From Secundilactobacillus pentosiphilus (GTDB taxonomy: Bacteria > Bacillota > Bacilli > Lactobacillales > Lactobacillaceae): a DNA stretch of 64,000 nucleotides. Under the pieces are notes generated by a model. That model did no database searches. It saw nothing but the letters and a program-made list of their open reading frames with translations, and had not been told where the DNA came from. The translations under genes were made by a program, and so were the position numbers. Numbering within the stretch: position 1 is the stretch's first letter; the number at the start of each line of letters is the position of its first letter. Positions 25,389 to 36,450 of the stretch are shown here, one piece after another. The stretch spans positions 39,802 to 103,801 of the forward strand of contig NZ_BCMI01000009.1 of NCBI RefSeq assembly GCF_002217985.1, given 5' to 3'.

Positions 25389-28300
25389 CTATTTGACCTG
25401 TAACACTACGTTATGGTCACCCAAAATTTGCTCTAATGGTGCCACCAATTGCTCACTGGCTGGCAACCAATATTGCTGGTTTAAAATCCGCTTGCTGTCA
25501 TCAGCAACCCGGTAAACAATGACCGGTGTTTGGCCCTGATTTTGCTTTAAAAACGCCGTTAACTGATTCATGATCGCCGGTTCATCCGTTGCTGGCGTTA
25601 CCCGCAAGAACCAGCGGGCCCCCTGCAACTCTTTTGCCTTAGAAGGTTTTGAGTGGGAGTCTTTTACCGTCGAGGCTTGGGTCACCGCCTCCGCTACGAC
25701 CTGCAGACTGCCCCGGTTAGCCTCCGTTTTGCCGGTCACTAAGATCACCTGCTCCTTTGCCAGCCAAGTAGCGATCTGCCGGTAAGTCTTGGGAAACACC
25801 GTAATGCTGATTTCACCCGTTAAATCACTGGCCGTCAAGAAGGCCATTTGATCACCGCGTTTGGTTCGAATGGTCCGAATCCGTGTAACGTATACCACTA
25901 GTGTCACGTGCTGGTCCACGCTCACGTCACCGATTGAAACAGCGCCACGTTGCTGGGCCAAATCAGCGTACTGCTCCACGGGATGGCCCGACAGGTAGGC
26001 CCCCAAGTATTCATTTTCCTTCTCCAGCCGTTCGTTCAAGCTAAAATCCGGCTGATGGTTGATCTTGGGCGCTAGGGCTGCAAACAAGTCCACACTGTTG
26101 CCGCTAAGTTCCACGCTGCTTAAAAATTCTGGCAGGCTGGCAATCAGTTCAGCTCGGTTATAACCAAAATCATCGAAGGCGCCAGAGTAGATCAACCCCT
26201 CAATTAAATCTTCCTTCAGCCATTTTGGATCCAGCCGCAGCAGGAATTGATGCAGCGACTTAAATTGGCCATTGGTCCGCCGTTCGGTAATGATACTTTG
26301 CAGCAGATCACGGCGCATGCCTTTGATAGAAGCCAAGCCGAAACGGATTTGATTGTGCTCTAGCCGGAAATAAGCGCCGCTATAGTTAATGTTAGGCGGC
26401 AAAATTTTAACTTGATGCCGCTTAGCCTCCATCAGGTACAGTTTGGTCTTAGCACTGTTATTCAACACCGAATTCAGCAGCGCCGTAAAGAAGGCCGCTG
26501 GGTAGTGGGCTTTCAGATAGGCTAATTCAAAAGCCATTTTACTGTAAGCCACCGCGTGAGACCGGTTAAAACCGTAGTTAGCAAACCGGTCAATGTAGTC
26601 GAAGGTTGCTTCGGCCACTTTCACCGCGTGCCCCTTAGCTACCGCACCATCCGTAAACCGTTTCCGCATGGCTTCCATCGTGGCTTTTTTCTTCTTGCTC
26701 ATGGCCCGCCGCAATAAATCGGCTTGTCCTAAGGTGAAGCCGGCCATGGTGGAAGCCACCTGCATCACCTGTTCTTGATAAACGATAATGCCATAGGTAG
26801 GCGCCAAGATTTCTTTTAGCGAATCATCGGGATACGTCACTGGTTCCTGTCCCAGTCGGCGTTTAATAAAGTGGTCAATATTTTCCATTGGCCCCGGCCG
26901 GTAGAGTGCATTAACGGCAGCCACCAGCTCAAAAGTATCGGGATGCAAACGCCTCAAAACGTTTTTGATCCCGCTGGATTCAAATTGGAAAACACCGTTA
27001 GTGTCACCCCGCTGAAAAAGTTTTAGGGTGTCCGGATCATTCAAATCAATTTGACTAATGTTTAAATCATGCCTGGTTTGGACCTTCACGTACTTCAAGG
27101 CTGCTGCTAATAGGCTCAAATTTCGCAGTCCCAGGAAGTCCATTTTCAGCAGGCCCACCTGTTCAACGTAATCCTTGGTATATTGCGTCATCAGCATGGT
27201 TTCGGAACCGTTTTGTACCGGCACAATGTCAGTCAGCGGTTTATCACTCAACACGACCCCAGCCGCATGAGTGGAATAGTGCCGCGGCAGCCCCTCTAGT
27301 TTCGAGGCCGTTTCAAACAGCAGTTTATTCGTCGGTGAGTCCGCCACCATGTTTTGCAGGGGCTGTGACTGCTCATAGGCTTCTTTCAGGGAAATATGCA
27401 GCACACTGGGAATCGTTTTGCTCCATTCACTGAGTTCGTATGGCCGCAAGCCGAAGACCCGACCAACGTCACGAATGGCCTGTTTGGTTGCTAACGTCCC
27501 AAAGGTAATAATTTGACCCACCCGTTGGTGACCGTACTTCTGGTGGACGTATTCCAGTACTTCTTCCCGGCGGTTATCCGGAATATCCAGGTCAATATCG
27601 GGCATTTGCGCCCGTTCTTCGTTCAAGAAACGTTCAAAAAGCAAATGGTACTGTAACGGGTCAACATCCGTTATCCCCAGCACATAGGCAACCAGGGAAC
27701 CGGCCGCTGAACCACGGCCCGGACCGGTAGTGATGTTGGCGCGTTTGGTAAACTGCATGACGTCCCAAACAATCAGAAAATAGTCGTTAAAACCCATCCG
27801 GTCGATAACATCCAGCTCGTGAGCCAACCGTTCCTGATAGGGCTTGGCAGCCGTGATCTGATTCTCCTGCAGCCGCTTGGTGAGTCCCGCTTGGCACTGT
27901 GCCAATAAATAAGTCTTAGCCGTTTGCTGGTCAGGCGTCTGGAACTTGGGCAGCTGAGGGTGCTGAAACTTTAATTGAACTCGGCAAGCTTTTGCCACCG
28001 TAGCCGTTAACTGAGCCGCTGCTTTTAACCCTAATTCGTCATAAAGACTATCAAACTCGGCAGCCGGCCGTAACCAGTACTGACCGGTCTTCTTCTGTGC
28101 CTCGGCTAAGTTACTGATGGTGGTACCATCCTTGATGGCGTTCAGTACCCCCACCGCAAACCGGTCGTCTGCGTCCAAATAGCGCACTTCTGGTAAGGCA
28201 ACAACTTGCACTCGTGCTTCGGCAGCCAGCTTGGTAAGCAGCTGCCGCACCGCAGCCGACTGCGTGGGGGCGATCCCAATCAGCAAACTGTTATCGTCCA

Positions 28301-28763
28301 CTGGCTGACTCAACCGTGCCAGCAGCTGGTTAACGTTTGCCTGTTCACCCTGGTCCAGCCAATATTGCAGCTCGCTTTGGCTGGGTAAAATGACGACGAG
28401 GTCACTGAACCACTGCTTCACCTGAGCCACCGTCACCGGTTCACGGTCCGGTCGAGTTTGCAGAAACGACGAAATCGCCATCAAATGCTGATAACCGGTT
28501 TGATTTTTTGCCAGTAAAACCATTGGAAAAGTTTGTTCGGTCGCAAAAATACCGGCTAAATCAGCGGTTAGCCCAATGACTGGCTGGACGTGATACTTCT
28601 GACAGGTTTGGTAAAATTCAACCGTGCCGTACATGACGTTACGGTCCGTTAGTGCCAGCGCCTGATAACCCCGCTGTACGGCTGTTTTTACCAGTTCGTC
28701 CAACTGGTTGGTACTCTGCAGCAGACTGTAACTGCTAATGACTTGTAGTGGAACAAACGCCAT
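25389..28763 (-). CDS. dnaE: DNA polymerase III alpha subunit DnaE
   Basis: C-family replicative polymerase; in Firmicutes DnaE extends RNA primers before handing over to PolC. 1124 residues from ATG 28763 (AAGGAAG upstream). PHP domain at the start (VISSYSLLQSTNQLDELVKTA), polymerase core with TGPGRGSAAGSLVAYVLGITDVDPL and the catalytic acidic motif RAQMPDIDLDIPDNRREEV, the finger motif VYQEQVMQVASTMAGFTLGQAD, and a C-terminal OB-fold (TLVVYVTRIRTIRTKRGDQMAF). Several PHP metal ligands look altered, as is common. Followed by pyk; divergent small gene upstream. Confidence 0.96.
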   Translation of the reverse strand: MAFVPLQVISSYSLLQSTNQLDELVKTAVQRGYQALALTDRNVMYGTVEFYQTCQKYHVQPVIGLTADLAGIFATEQTFPMVLLAKNQTGYQHLMAISSFLQTRPDREPVTVAQVKQWFSDLVVILPSQSELQYWLDQGEQANVNQLLARLSQPVDDNSLLIGIAPTQSAAVRQLLTKLAAEARVQVVALPEVRYLDADDRFAVGVLNAIKDGTTISNLAEAQKKTGQYWLRPAAEFDSLYDELGLKAAAQLTATVAKACRVQLKFQHPQLPKFQTPDQQTAKTYLLAQCQAGLTKRLQENQITAAKPYQERLAHELDVIDRMGFNDYFLIVWDVMQFTKRANITTGPGRGSAAGSLVAYVLGITDVDPLQYHLLFERFLNEERAQMPDIDLDIPDNRREEVLEYVHQKYGHQRVGQIITFGTLATKQAIRDVGRVFGLRPYELSEWSKTIPSVLHISLKEAYEQSQPLQNMVADSPTNKLLFETASKLEGLPRHYSTHAAGVVLSDKPLTDIVPVQNGSETMLMTQYTKDYVEQVGLLKMDFLGLRNLSLLAAALKYVKVQTRHDLNISQIDLNDPDTLKLFQRGDTNGVFQFESSGIKNVLRRLHPDTFELVAAVNALYRPGPMENIDHFIKRRLGQEPVTYPDDSLKEILAPTYGIIVYQEQVMQVASTMAGFTLGQADLLRRAMSKKKKATMEAMRKRFTDGAVAKGHAVKVAEATFDYIDRFANYGFNRSHAVAYSKMAFELAYLKAHYPAAFFTALLNSVLNNSAKTKLYLMEAKRHQVKILPPNINYSGAYFRLEHNQIRFGLASIKGMRRDLLQSIITERRTNGQFKSLHQFLLRLDPKWLKEDLIEGLIYSGAFDDFGYNRAELIASLPEFLSSVELSGNSVDLFAALAPKINHQPDFSLNERLEKENEYLGAYLSGHPVEQYADLAQQRGAVSIGDVSVDQHVTLVVYVTRIRTIRTKRGDQMAFLTASDLTGEISITVFPKTYRQIATWLAKEQVILVTGKTEANRGSLQVVAEAVTQASTVKDSHSKPSKAKELQGARWFLRVTPATDEPAIMNQLTAFLKQNQGQTPVIVYRVADDSKRILNQQYWLPASEQLVAPLEQILGDHNVVLQVK

Positions 28764-28802
28764 GATCAATCGGCTTCCTTTCTCGTAAAACTTCCGGCTT
28801 CC

Positions 28803-28811
28803 ATTATAACA
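28803..28811 (-). promoter_or_regulatory. Extended -10 promoter candidate for dnaE
   Basis: Minus-strand TGTTATAAT (TGn plus a perfect TATAAT), about 40 bases before the dnaE ATG. Confidence 0.6.
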
Positions 28812-28850
28812 GAGTGACTCATTTTAAGACTTTCATTTTAGCTCACAATA

Positions 28851-28859
28851 TGCTAAAAT
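28851..28859 (+). promoter_or_regulatory. Extended -10 promoter candidate for the small membrane protein gene
   Basis: TGCTAAAAT 25 bases before the ATG at 28884, with a poor TTTCAT at -35. Confidence 0.5.
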
Positions 28860-28883
28860 TTCTTTGATTGCGAGGTGTCTACA

Positions 28884-29081
28884 ATGAAAGCATTAGAAGC
28901 AAACTTGGTTGTTATCTTTTGGGCAATCATTTTTGGTGAAGTTATCGGCTACATTGGCGGTCAACTAGAAGTTATGACTTATATGCCTATGCAGATTGGG
29001 GTAGTTGCAACCATCGCTGCCTTGATTTTCACCAACGGCGTTAAATTAGTTTCAAACTCGGACGTAAAGGCGCAAAAATAA
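28884..29081 (+). CDS. Small two-helix membrane protein (DUF2929/YjzD-like)
   Basis: 65 residues from the ATG at 28884 (GAGGTG upstream); a GTG three codons earlier is the alternative. Two hydrophobic helices: ANLVVIFWAIIFGEVIGYIGG and MQIGVVATIAALIFTNGVKL, with a short loop. It resembles the DUF2929 family often encoded next to dnaE in lactobacilli. Function unknown. Single-gene transcript with its own promoter and a strong terminator, convergent with clpB. Confidence 0.75.
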   Translation: MKALEANLVVIFWAIIFGEVIGYIGGQLEVMTYMPMQIGVVATIAALIFTNGVKLVSNSDVKAQK

Positions 29082-29093
29082 TAAGATTTAAAA

Positions 29094-29131
29094 AACTGGC
29101 AGTTCCAATTTTAGGAACTGCCAGTTTTTTT
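29094..29131 (+). terminator. Terminator between the small membrane protein gene and clpB
   Basis: ACTGGCAGTTCC and GGAACTGCCAGT form a 12-bp perfect stem with T-rich 3' side and A-rich 5' side, so it can serve both convergent genes. Confidence 0.92.
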
Positions 29132-29144
29132 GTGCTTTCAAACC

Positions 29145-31772
29145 TTATTTTTCACTGTGTTCATCATCACTAGCACCTGAAGCGGTGTTGAAGGTGATCC
29201 CGCTGCCATCAGCATTCATCGCCACCTCAACCGTACTTTGAGCACTGACTTTACCACCAATGATCAGTTTTGCCAGCGGCGTTTCAACAATACTGGTAAT
29301 GGTCCGCTGCAGCGGCCGCGCACCGTAAGCCGGCAAGTAGCCCCGCTTAGCGAGCCAGTTCGTCGCTTCAGGCGTGATCGTCAGCTTGATCTGCTGTTCG
29401 GCCAGCCGGTCAGCAAGGTGATCGATCAGCTTACCCACGATCTGCTCAACGTCCGCCATGGTCAGCGGCTTGAACATGATCGTATCATCGATCCGGTTTA
29501 GGAATTCCGGTTTAAATGACCGTTGCAACAGGCTTGCTACCTGCTTTTTGGCATCGTCTGAAATGCGGCCCTGATCATCGGTACCGTCCAGCAGGATATC
29601 GGACCCTAAGTTAGACGTCATGATTAGCAACGTGTTTTTAAAGTTCACGGTCCGGCCCTGACTATCGGTTAAACGGCCGTCGTCTAGTACCTGCAACAAG
29701 ATGTTAAACACGTCTGGATGGGCCTTTTCAATTTCATCAAATAAGACGATGGAATACGGGTGCCGCCGCACCGCTTCGGTGAGCTGACCGCCTTCTTCGT
29801 AACCAATGTAGCCGGGAGCCGCCCCCACTAAGCGGGAGACCGATTCTTTTTCCATGTATTCGGACATATCGATCCGGATCATTTCGTCTTCTGAATCAAA
29901 CAGGTTTTCAGCTAAGGCTTTGGCCAATTCGGTTTTACCGACACCGGTAGGCCCCAAGAACAGAAATGACCCCAACGGCTTGCTGGGATCTTGCAGACCA
30001 GCCCGCGAACGTAAAACGGCGTCTGAGACGGCTTCAACCGCTTCGTTTTGACCAATCACCCGTTTGTGCAGGTTATCCGCCAAATGCAGCAGTTTCTCCC
30101 GCTCAGAAGCCACCAGCCGGTTAACCGGAATCCCGGTCATTTTAGCCACTACGGCCGCGATTTCTTTTTCCGTTACCGATTCTTCGACCAGCCAGTCGCC
30201 GGAATGCCCCTTGTTTTCCATTGCCGCCAGTTCCTTTTTCAGTTGCGGAATGGTGCCGTGCTGCAGGACCGCGGCTTTATCCAGGTCGTACTGGGCTTCC
30301 GCATCGTGCAGGTCACGGTTAGCCTTGTCCAGCTCAGTCTTCTTCTTGCTTAACGCATCCAGCGACTGCTTTTCATCTTCCCAGCGGGCATTTAAGCTGC
30401 TGACCGTCTCCTTGACGTCCGCTAAGCTCTTTTGCACGTCTTTGAGCCGCTGCTGTGAAGCTTCATCCGTTTCCTGCTTTAAAGCGGCTTCTTCCACTTG
30501 CAGACGCATTTGCTGCCGCCGTGCCTGATCCAATTCGGTGGGCGCCGAATTCATGGCCACCCGAATGGAAGCCGAAGCCTCGTCCACCAAGTCCAGCGCC
30601 TTATCCGGCAAATAACGGTCGGTAATGTAACGGTCCGATAATTTAGCCGCTGCCACCAGCGCGTTATCGTGGATCCGAACACCATGGTGGATCTCGTAGC
30701 GTTCACGCAAGCCCCGCAAAATGGTAATCGTATCTGCCACTGAGGGCTCTGCTACTGGGACCTTTTGGAACCGGCGCTCAAGTGCCCGGTCCTTTTCCAT
30801 GTACTTGCGGTATTCATCCGTCGTGGTGGCTCCGATCAAGTGCAGTTCGCCACGGGCCAGCATCGGCTTTAACAAGTTGCCGGCATCCATGCTGCCTTCG
30901 GTCTTACCGGCGCCCACAATGTTATGGATCTCATCGATGAACATGATGATGTCGCCGTTAGACTTCTTCACTTCTTTTAAGACGGCTTTTAGCCGCTCCT
31001 CGAATTCGCCACGGTACTTGGCACCCGCGATCAAGGACCCCATGTCCAGTGAAAAAATCGACTTATTCTTCAAGTTTTCAGGGACGTCACCACGGGCGAT
31101 CCGTTGGGCAAGGCCCTCGACGATGGCGGTTTTACCCACACCGGGTTCCCCGATCAAAACGGGGTTGTTTTTGGTTTTTCGTGACAGGATCCGGGTGATC
31201 GTCAAGATCTCTTCGTCCCGGCCGATGATTGGGTCCCGCTTGCCGCTGCGCATGGCTTTGACTAAGTCAGTCCCATATTTATCTAAGGCTTTGAAACCTT
31301 CTTCCTGGTTTTTTGACGTGATTTTTTCACCTCCGCGGATTTCAGTGACTTTATTTTTGACTTGCTGCAGCGTTAATCCCTGTTGATTTAAATAGTCGCC
31401 GAAACGGCTGCCGCTCATCTGGATGACCGCGAGTACCAGCGTATCGCTGGCAATGTATTCGTCACCCAGATCTTTACGGACTTCATCTGCCTTTTGCAGC
31501 AACCGGTACAGATCCGGCGACAGGTTTTGCCCGTACGTGACGTTATCCCCCGCAACCTCACTGATCTGGTCAATTTCTTGATCCAGTTCTGCGTTCAGCT
31601 GATCCAGGTTGAGCCCCAGCTCACTAAAGATCTGCCGGTCGAGTTGACCAGGCTGAATTAAAAACTTAAAGAGGTGGGCGACGCCGATCGATTGCTGTTT
31701 ACGATTAACGGCGATCTGTTGGGCTTCCGCAATCGCATCAGTCACTGATTGCGTTAAAATGTCTGGGTTCAT
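29145..31772 (-). CDS. clpB: Protein disaggregase ClpB
   Basis: Hexameric AAA+ chaperone that extracts proteins from aggregates with DnaK. 875 residues: Clp N-domain (1-150), AAA-1 with [15 protein letters not shown] near 205, a middle coiled coil (about 405-530, rich in Lys, Glu, Gln), and AAA-2 with [16 protein letters not shown] near 610 and [11 protein letters not shown]. The middle domain separates it from ClpC/ClpE. Start ATG 31772 follows AAGGATG. A perfect CtsR operator lies upstream. Confidence 0.97.
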   Translation of the reverse strand: MNPDILTQSVTDAIAEAQQIAVNRKQQSIGVAHLFKFLIQPGQLDRQIFSELGLNLDQLNAELDQEIDQISEVAGDNVTYGQNLSPDLYRLLQKADEVRKDLGDEYIASDTLVLAVIQMSGSRFGDYLNQQGLTLQQVKNKVTEIRGGEKITSKNQEEGFKALDKYGTDLVKAMRSGKRDPIIGRDEEILTITRILSRKTKNNPVLIGEPGVGKTAIVEGLAQRIARGDVPENLKNKSIFSLDMGSLIAGAKYRGEFEERLKAVLKEVKKSNGDIIMFIDEIHNIVGAGKTEGSMDAGNLLKPMLARGELHLIGATTTDEYRKYMEKDRALERRFQKVPVAEPSVADTITILRGLRERYEIHHGVRIHDNALVAAAKLSDRYITDRYLPDKALDLVDEASASIRVAMNSAPTELDQARRQQMRLQVEEAALKQETDEASQQRLKDVQKSLADVKETVSSLNARWEDEKQSLDALSKKKTELDKANRDLHDAEAQYDLDKAAVLQHGTIPQLKKELAAMENKGHSGDWLVEESVTEKEIAAVVAKMTGIPVNRLVASEREKLLHLADNLHKRVIGQNEAVEAVSDAVLRSRAGLQDPSKPLGSFLFLGPTGVGKTELAKALAENLFDSEDEMIRIDMSEYMEKESVSRLVGAAPGYIGYEEGGQLTEAVRRHPYSIVLFDEIEKAHPDVFNILLQVLDDGRLTDSQGRTVNFKNTLLIMTSNLGSDILLDGTDDQGRISDDAKKQVASLLQRSFKPEFLNRIDDTIMFKPLTMADVEQIVGKLIDHLADRLAEQQIKLTITPEATNWLAKRGYLPAYGARPLQRTITSIVETPLAKLIIGGKVSAQSTVEVAMNADGSGITFNTASGASDDEHSEK

Positions 31773-31824
31773 TAAACGATCATCATCCTTTGCTTATTTT
31801 GACTGAATCATCATTACTGGATTC

Positions 31825-31833
31825 ATTTTAGCA
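31825..31833 (-). promoter_or_regulatory. Extended -10 promoter candidate for clpB
   Basis: Minus-strand TGCTAAAAT, just downstream of the CtsR operator and about 50 bases before the clpB ATG; the -35 is poor. Confidence 0.55.
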
Positions 31834-31858
31834 TACGTCAAAGCAAAAATAAAAATAA

Positions 31859-31875
31859 TTTGACCTTTTTTGACC
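31859..31875 (-). promoter_or_regulatory. CtsR operator of clpB
   Basis: Minus-strand GGTCAAA, AAA, GGTCAAA: an exact match to the CtsR heptad direct repeat with three-base spacing. It lies upstream of and near the -35 region, so CtsR binding should block transcription until heat stress. Confidence 0.93.
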
Positions 31876-31883
31876 AAAGTATT

Positions 31884-34004
31884 TTAACGGGCTTTCCGGT
31901 GACTTTTGGACCGCTTTTGAAAGACGTCATCCGCCGGTTTGAAACCCCAGAATTTGTGACCGCGGTAGGTCTGCTGTGCTAATTTGCCATGCACCGCCAA
32001 ATCTTTGCCGCGCCTGGTTTTAATGTGAAAGGCAATGTCCTTGCCGGCTAGCAAATCGGCCACTTCCTGATTTGAAAAGTGGTGGCCCCCCCAGACCTGA
32101 TTGAAATTAACTTCTTTGCCGCTGGCGGTCTGACCGCCCGTTTTGGCCTTCTTGGGGTAGTGCTTCACTAACTTTTCGGGATCGCCTAAATGCGTCTTCA
32201 GCTTATCGGCATTGGCCACCATGATTGGCAGATCGTGAGTCACCGTCTGCGTGGCGGTGGTCAGCAGTTCGGCTGGCGCTAATTTAAACGCACCCACTTC
32301 ATCCATCAAACTCATTAACCGCTTAGTGGCATTGGTGCTGCTGATGATTGTGCCCTCCGTGAGAATGGCGGAAATCGTCCCGGTATTGGTCATGGATAAG
32401 GTCCCCCGCCGTTCCTTCATCAGGGCCGTGGCCCCCGACGTGATCTGTGATAAGGTCGATACCCGGGTCGCACCAGTCCCAATATTATGGTGCTGCAGAT
32501 AGTTCATCAGCCACTTCATGGTTGGCTTGACCGGTTTCTTATTGGCGCCTTCAAAAATGAAGGGTGATGCGGTTTGGCCTAACTGTTTCTTAGTTTCTTC
32601 ACCCGCTTCATCTGCGTCACTGATTTGCCGGGAACTATCAAAGATCAGCTTATAGTTCAACGCCACCGGAACGTTAAAGGCCGTTTTAAAAGCGGGATAG
32701 TCCTTCAGTTCGGCCGTGGTATGGTCAAACTCGTAGTCTTCCCCCAGCATGGCCAAGTAGTTCTTAGCCACCACCGAATAAATGGCAGGGCCGGACTTTC
32801 CATACTTCGCTAAGCTGCCCAATGAACTGGGGATCTTTTCACCGGGCCGGTTAGCCCCGTGATCAACACTGCCGTTAGTCACGTGGGTAAACCGCGGCTT
32901 GCGGTGGGTCAGTAATTTCTGGTCCACGTCCACCACGGCCGCAATCTTGGGCACCAGTGGCAGTAGTTGATAGAACTGCGCCATGGAGATCTTCGAATCA
33001 TCGGTCCGCGGGTAACTGACAATTTTAGCTTCGTACATTTTTTGATAAGTACTCAGCACTTCTTTAGCGCTGTAACCCTTAGGCGCTAAAATTGATGCTA
33101 AGTTTGAGAGGTCCAGCAATTTCGGCGGTGCCGAGTGACGCCGGACCGTCTTGACGTTGGTAATTGCACTTTCATGGTACTGTGCTTGCTCCTGCTTGGC
33201 ATCCGCCTGTTTTTCGTGGCGCCACTTGGCCGCTTCCTCTTCGTCTTTAAAATGCCGGGCGAAAACGTGCTCAGCATTATCTTGGAACTTCACTTCGTAA
33301 AACGGTTTGCGCTTATAATCCTTGATCGCCATTAACTGCTCGTACACGTGCCGGACCATCAAGGACTTCAGCCGGCCTTCACGGACTACCCGTACCGGAT
33401 AGCCGGCCTGTTTCGTTACCGTAGTGGCGATCCGCGTTAGCTGCATGGACAGAAAATCCCACTTACTGCGGGCATCCGACTTTAAGTAGTCTCCGTCTTG
33501 CATCTGATTAGTGATCGGCTTGATCTCCCGGAAACCGCTTTGGATCGAACGAGCTTCTTCATCCGCGAAGTACAGCCGCTTGACCGGTTTTACCCACTTG
33601 ATAGCGTTAATGATTTCCCAGGCCAGCAGTTCACCTTCCCCGGAAGGATCCACATCGGTCGCAATCACCAGCGACTCACAGTCGGCCACCGCTTTTTTAA
33701 TGTCGGCTAAATCAGACTTAGTGGACTTTTGACGCCCAGTCCGCGGATTTTTTGCCATGATGGGCTGTTTCTCCCAGCTGAAATCATTGACCTGCCAAGG
33801 CAGATGCTCCAGCTTCCAGGAACGATATTGCGTTGCCTTATCCGCTGGCACCTGGTCCTTAGGATCAACAAATTCCAGCAGGTGCCCGTGGGAATGAACG
33901 ATGCGGTAACTATGGCCCTCAAACTCGCCGCTGGTACCACCCAAGGCACTGGCAAAGTTTTTGGCCGCACTGGCCTTTTCACATAAAATGGCGTACTCAA
34001 ACAT
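31884..34004 (-). CDS. topB: DNA topoisomerase III (type IA)
   Basis: Type IA topoisomerase that passes single strands and can decatenate DNA. 706 residues. The Toprim domain begins MFEYAILCEKASAAKNFASA and has the metal-binding ATDVDPSGEGE; the active-site Tyr lies in IVSYPRTDDSKIS around residue 310. The C-terminus has no zinc fingers and ends in a basic KRSKSHRKAR tail. It lies between pepT and clpB, outside any visible mobile element. Start ATG 34004 has AAAGGAG upstream. Chromosomal TopB of this length is found in lactobacilli; plasmid-type TopB is the alternative. Confidence 0.9.
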   Translation of the reverse strand: MFEYAILCEKASAAKNFASALGGTSGEFEGHSYRIVHSHGHLLEFVDPKDQVPADKATQYRSWKLEHLPWQVNDFSWEKQPIMAKNPRTGRQKSTKSDLADIKKAVADCESLVIATDVDPSGEGELLAWEIINAIKWVKPVKRLYFADEEARSIQSGFREIKPITNQMQDGDYLKSDARSKWDFLSMQLTRIATTVTKQAGYPVRVVREGRLKSLMVRHVYEQLMAIKDYKRKPFYEVKFQDNAEHVFARHFKDEEEAAKWRHEKQADAKQEQAQYHESAITNVKTVRRHSAPPKLLDLSNLASILAPKGYSAKEVLSTYQKMYEAKIVSYPRTDDSKISMAQFYQLLPLVPKIAAVVDVDQKLLTHRKPRFTHVTNGSVDHGANRPGEKIPSSLGSLAKYGKSGPAIYSVVAKNYLAMLGEDYEFDHTTAELKDYPAFKTAFNVPVALNYKLIFDSSRQISDADEAGEETKKQLGQTASPFIFEGANKKPVKPTMKWLMNYLQHHNIGTGATRVSTLSQITSGATALMKERRGTLSMTNTGTISAILTEGTIISSTNATKRLMSLMDEVGAFKLAPAELLTTATQTVTHDLPIMVANADKLKTHLGDPEKLVKHYPKKAKTGGQTASGKEVNFNQVWGGHHFSNQEVADLLAGKDIAFHIKTRRGKDLAVHGKLAQQTYRGHKFWGFKPADDVFQKRSKSHRKAR

Positions 34005-34029
34005 GACCTTAATACTCCTTTAATCACCA

Positions 34030-34078
34030 TAATTTAAAAGAGTTTTAGCAGCCGGTTTAACTGTTAAAGCTCTTTTTG
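34030..34078 (-). terminator. Possible terminator of pepT
   Basis: GAGCTTTAACAG pairs with CTGCTAAAACTC with two mismatches, followed by TTTT, in the pepT-topB gap. Confidence 0.5.
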
Positions 34079-34084
34079 ACTGTG

Positions 34085-35323
34085 CTATGCTTCTTTTGCG
34101 TTTAAGCTAATGATCTTTAAAATAACGTCCGTCGCTTTCGCCATGGTCTGCTCGGATACAAATTCAAACCGGCCATGCATGTTTTCACCACCAGCAAAGA
34201 TGTTTGGCGTCGGCAGGCCTAAAAACGAAAGCGTTGCGCCATCCGTACCGCCCCGTATTGGGGCAATATCGGGTGTGATACCGAGGTCGACCATGGCCCG
34301 CTTCGCCAGTTCAACGATCCGCATGTCTTTTTCAATAACTTCACGCATGTTGTAATACTGATCCTTTAACGTCACCTGGACCGTTCCAGCACCGTATTTG
34401 GCATTCAGCTGGTCCGCAATCCCCGCAAACAGCTGCTTGCGGTCTTCGAACTGCTGCCGGTCGTGGTCGCGGATAATGTATCCCAAATCAGCGGAATCCA
34501 CGTCGCCACTAATTTTATAGAGGTGGAAAAAGCCTTCTCGGCCAGCCGTTTTTTCCGGCCGGTCGTGTTCTGGCAAGGCGTTATGAAAATCAATGGCTAA
34601 CTGGTTAGCATTGACCATGGTATCCTTGGCCGAACCGGGGTGAACGTTGGTGCCGGTAATGTGTACCCGGCCATCCGCCGCGTTAAAGGTTTCGTACTCC
34701 AGCTGTCCCAGCGGTCCGCCGTCAACGGTATAGGCAAAGTCGGCACCGAAGTCCTTGACGTCAAAGTGGACCGCGCCAGTCCCGATTTCCTCGTCCGGTC
34801 CTAAACCCACCTTGATGGTGCCGTGCTTAATATCCGGATGAGCCATTAGGTATTGCATGGCGGTAATAATTTCCGCTACCCCAGACTTGTCATCCGAACC
34901 CAGCAGCGTTGAACCGTCAGTCGTGATCAGGGTTTGCCCTGCGTAATTTAAGAGGTTGGGAAATACCTTGGGATCCAACGTGTATGTGCCAGCAGAATCT
35001 AACGGGATCACGGAGTGGCCATCGTAGTTTTCCACGATCTGCGGCCGAACGTTCTTGCCGTTAAAATCCGCAGTATCCACGTGGGCAATAAACCCGATGG
35101 TGGGTACCTGCGTCTCCAGGTTGCTGGGTAACGTGGCAAAAACGTACCCGCTGGACGCGCTCACGTGAACGTCCGTCAGGCCAATTTCCGTCAGCTCAGC
35201 CGCCAACGTTTTCAAGAAAGCAGCTTGGCTTTGCGTGGACGGCACTGTGGTACTGTCCTCATCTGAACGGGTTTCAACCTTAACGTATTTTAAAAAGCGC
35301 GGTATCAAATTAGCGTATTGCAT
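34085..35323 (-). CDS. pepT: Tripeptidase PepT
   Basis: Zinc aminopeptidase (M20B) that releases the N-terminal residue from tripeptides taken up from the medium. 412 residues. Metal ligands and catalytic residues are seen in [41 protein letters not shown] and YTVDGGPLG; the late [20 protein letters not shown] motif supplies the last His/Asp contacts. Fifteen bases separate it from the Nif3-like gene; probably in one transcript with trmK and that gene. Suits a proteolytic lactic acid bacterium. Confidence 0.96.
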   Translation of the reverse strand: MQYANLIPRFLKYVKVETRSDEDSTTVPSTQSQAAFLKTLAAELTEIGLTDVHVSASSGYVFATLPSNLETQVPTIGFIAHVDTADFNGKNVRPQIVENYDGHSVIPLDSAGTYTLDPKVFPNLLNYAGQTLITTDGSTLLGSDDKSGVAEIITAMQYLMAHPDIKHGTIKVGLGPDEEIGTGAVHFDVKDFGADFAYTVDGGPLGQLEYETFNAADGRVHITGTNVHPGSAKDTMVNANQLAIDFHNALPEHDRPEKTAGREGFFHLYKISGDVDSADLGYIIRDHDRQQFEDRKQLFAGIADQLNAKYGAGTVQVTLKDQYYNMREVIEKDMRIVELAKRAMVDLGITPDIAPIRGGTDGATLSFLGLPTPNIFAGGENMHGRFEFVSEQTMAKATDVILKIISLNAKEA

Positions 35324-35337
35324 ACTCGACCATCCTT

Positions 35338-36450
35338 TCAGATAAACGTAAACGGATCCGTATTCAGTTCAGATGGCACGATTTCAACCTGCCACTGGTT
35401 TTCTTGAGCCCACTGCTTAAAAAGTGCCGTTAAGTGAGGCTTGCAGATGCTTTCAATGTGGTGTCCCGGATCGATCACTGGAAAATGGGCCGCAATCATG
35501 TCGTGGCCGGTATGGTAGTAGACATCGCCGGTGACGTAAGCGTCAGCACCCTTGCGCTGAGCGATTTTAAAGAATTTACCGCCGTCGCCGCCAAGCACCG
35601 CGATCCGTTGAACGGTCTTCTCCATGTCATCGCTGACCACCCGTAGGCCGTCGACGTGGAAAACCTGCTTACAGTGTTCGGCAAATTCACGCACCGTCAT
35701 GCTCTCAGGTAAGTCCCCGATCCGTCCCATACTGAATTGATGGCCTTCATGCTCTAAACGGGTCAGTTCTAAGGCTGGGTGGCCTCCAGGATACACGCCG
35801 TTAACAGCTTCCACCACCGCGGGCAGCTTAGCGCTGGGTACCCGGACTTGGATCGCCAATTCATCGGTGCTGTTGCGTTCACCAACCGGACCCAGTTCCG
35901 GGTCGGCACCCTGCATTGGCGTAAACCAGGTGGTCCCGTTCCACTCAAAACTAGCACCGGAATACCGGGCCATGTCACCCGCACCGGCACCTACCATGGC
36001 TAAGCGAACTGCGTCTGCATAAACCGGCTGCACGTGAACCGTCAGTAAGTAGTTGGCTTGCTGGGCCCCGTCCACCATGCCTACCGTATTTGATAAGCCC
36101 AAGGCCTCAGCCAGCCAATCATTCATACCGCCATCCGCACTGTCTAAATTAGTGTGGGCTGCATACACGGTGATATGGTGCTGCAGCAACGTTGCGTACA
36201 TTTGATTTTGCGGATCTTCTAAATCCAAATTATGTGCCGGATGAAACATCACCGGGTGGTGGGCAAAAATCAAGTCCGCCCCGATCGAGACAGCTTCGTC
36301 CACTACTTCCGGCCGAACATCCAGGGTCACTAATACCTTGTGAAAATCTGCTTCCAGTGACCCCAGCTGCAGTCCAACGGGATCCTTGGGTTCGGCAATG
36401 GACTTGGGTGCAAATTGTTCAAACCGTTCAATTAACGTTTTAACTTTCAT
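35338..36450 (-). CDS. Nif3-like dinuclear metal centre protein (YqfO)
   Basis: 370 residues of the Nif3/YqfO family, long form with a PII-like domain inserted in the middle (about 125-230). Metal ligands: [11 protein letters not shown] near residue 64 and [15 protein letters not shown] near 98; a late [27 protein letters not shown] holds the remaining His/Glu. Once annotated as GTP cyclohydrolase 1 type 2, but a role is not settled. Its start overlaps the trmK stop by 11 bases, the same trmK-yqfO pair as in Bacillus. Confidence 0.93.
   Translation of the reverse strand: MKVKTLIERFEQFAPKSIAEPKDPVGLQLGSLEADFHKVLVTLDVRPEVVDEAVSIGADLIFAHHPVMFHPAHNLDLEDPQNQMYATLLQHHITVYAAHTNLDSADGGMNDWLAEALGLSNTVGMVDGAQQANYLLTVHVQPVYADAVRLAMVGAGAGDMARYSGASFEWNGTTWFTPMQGADPELGPVGERNSTDELAIQVRVPSAKLPAVVEAVNGVYPGGHPALELTRLEHEGHQFSMGRIGDLPESMTVREFAEHCKQVFHVDGLRVVSDDMEKTVQRIAVLGGDGGKFFKIAQRKGADAYVTGDVYYHTGHDMIAAHFPVIDPGHHIESICKPHLTALFKQWAQENQWQVEIVPSELNTDPFTFI

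Noticed and set aside
30064..31386. Long plus-strand open frames (154 and 221 codons) opposite clpB
   Set aside because: They mirror clpB codons, are rich in Ser/Arg, lack SD sequences, and clpB is certain on the other strand.
31884..34004. topB as part of a conjugative element
   Set aside because: No transfer, integrase or replication genes nearby; neighbours are housekeeping genes.
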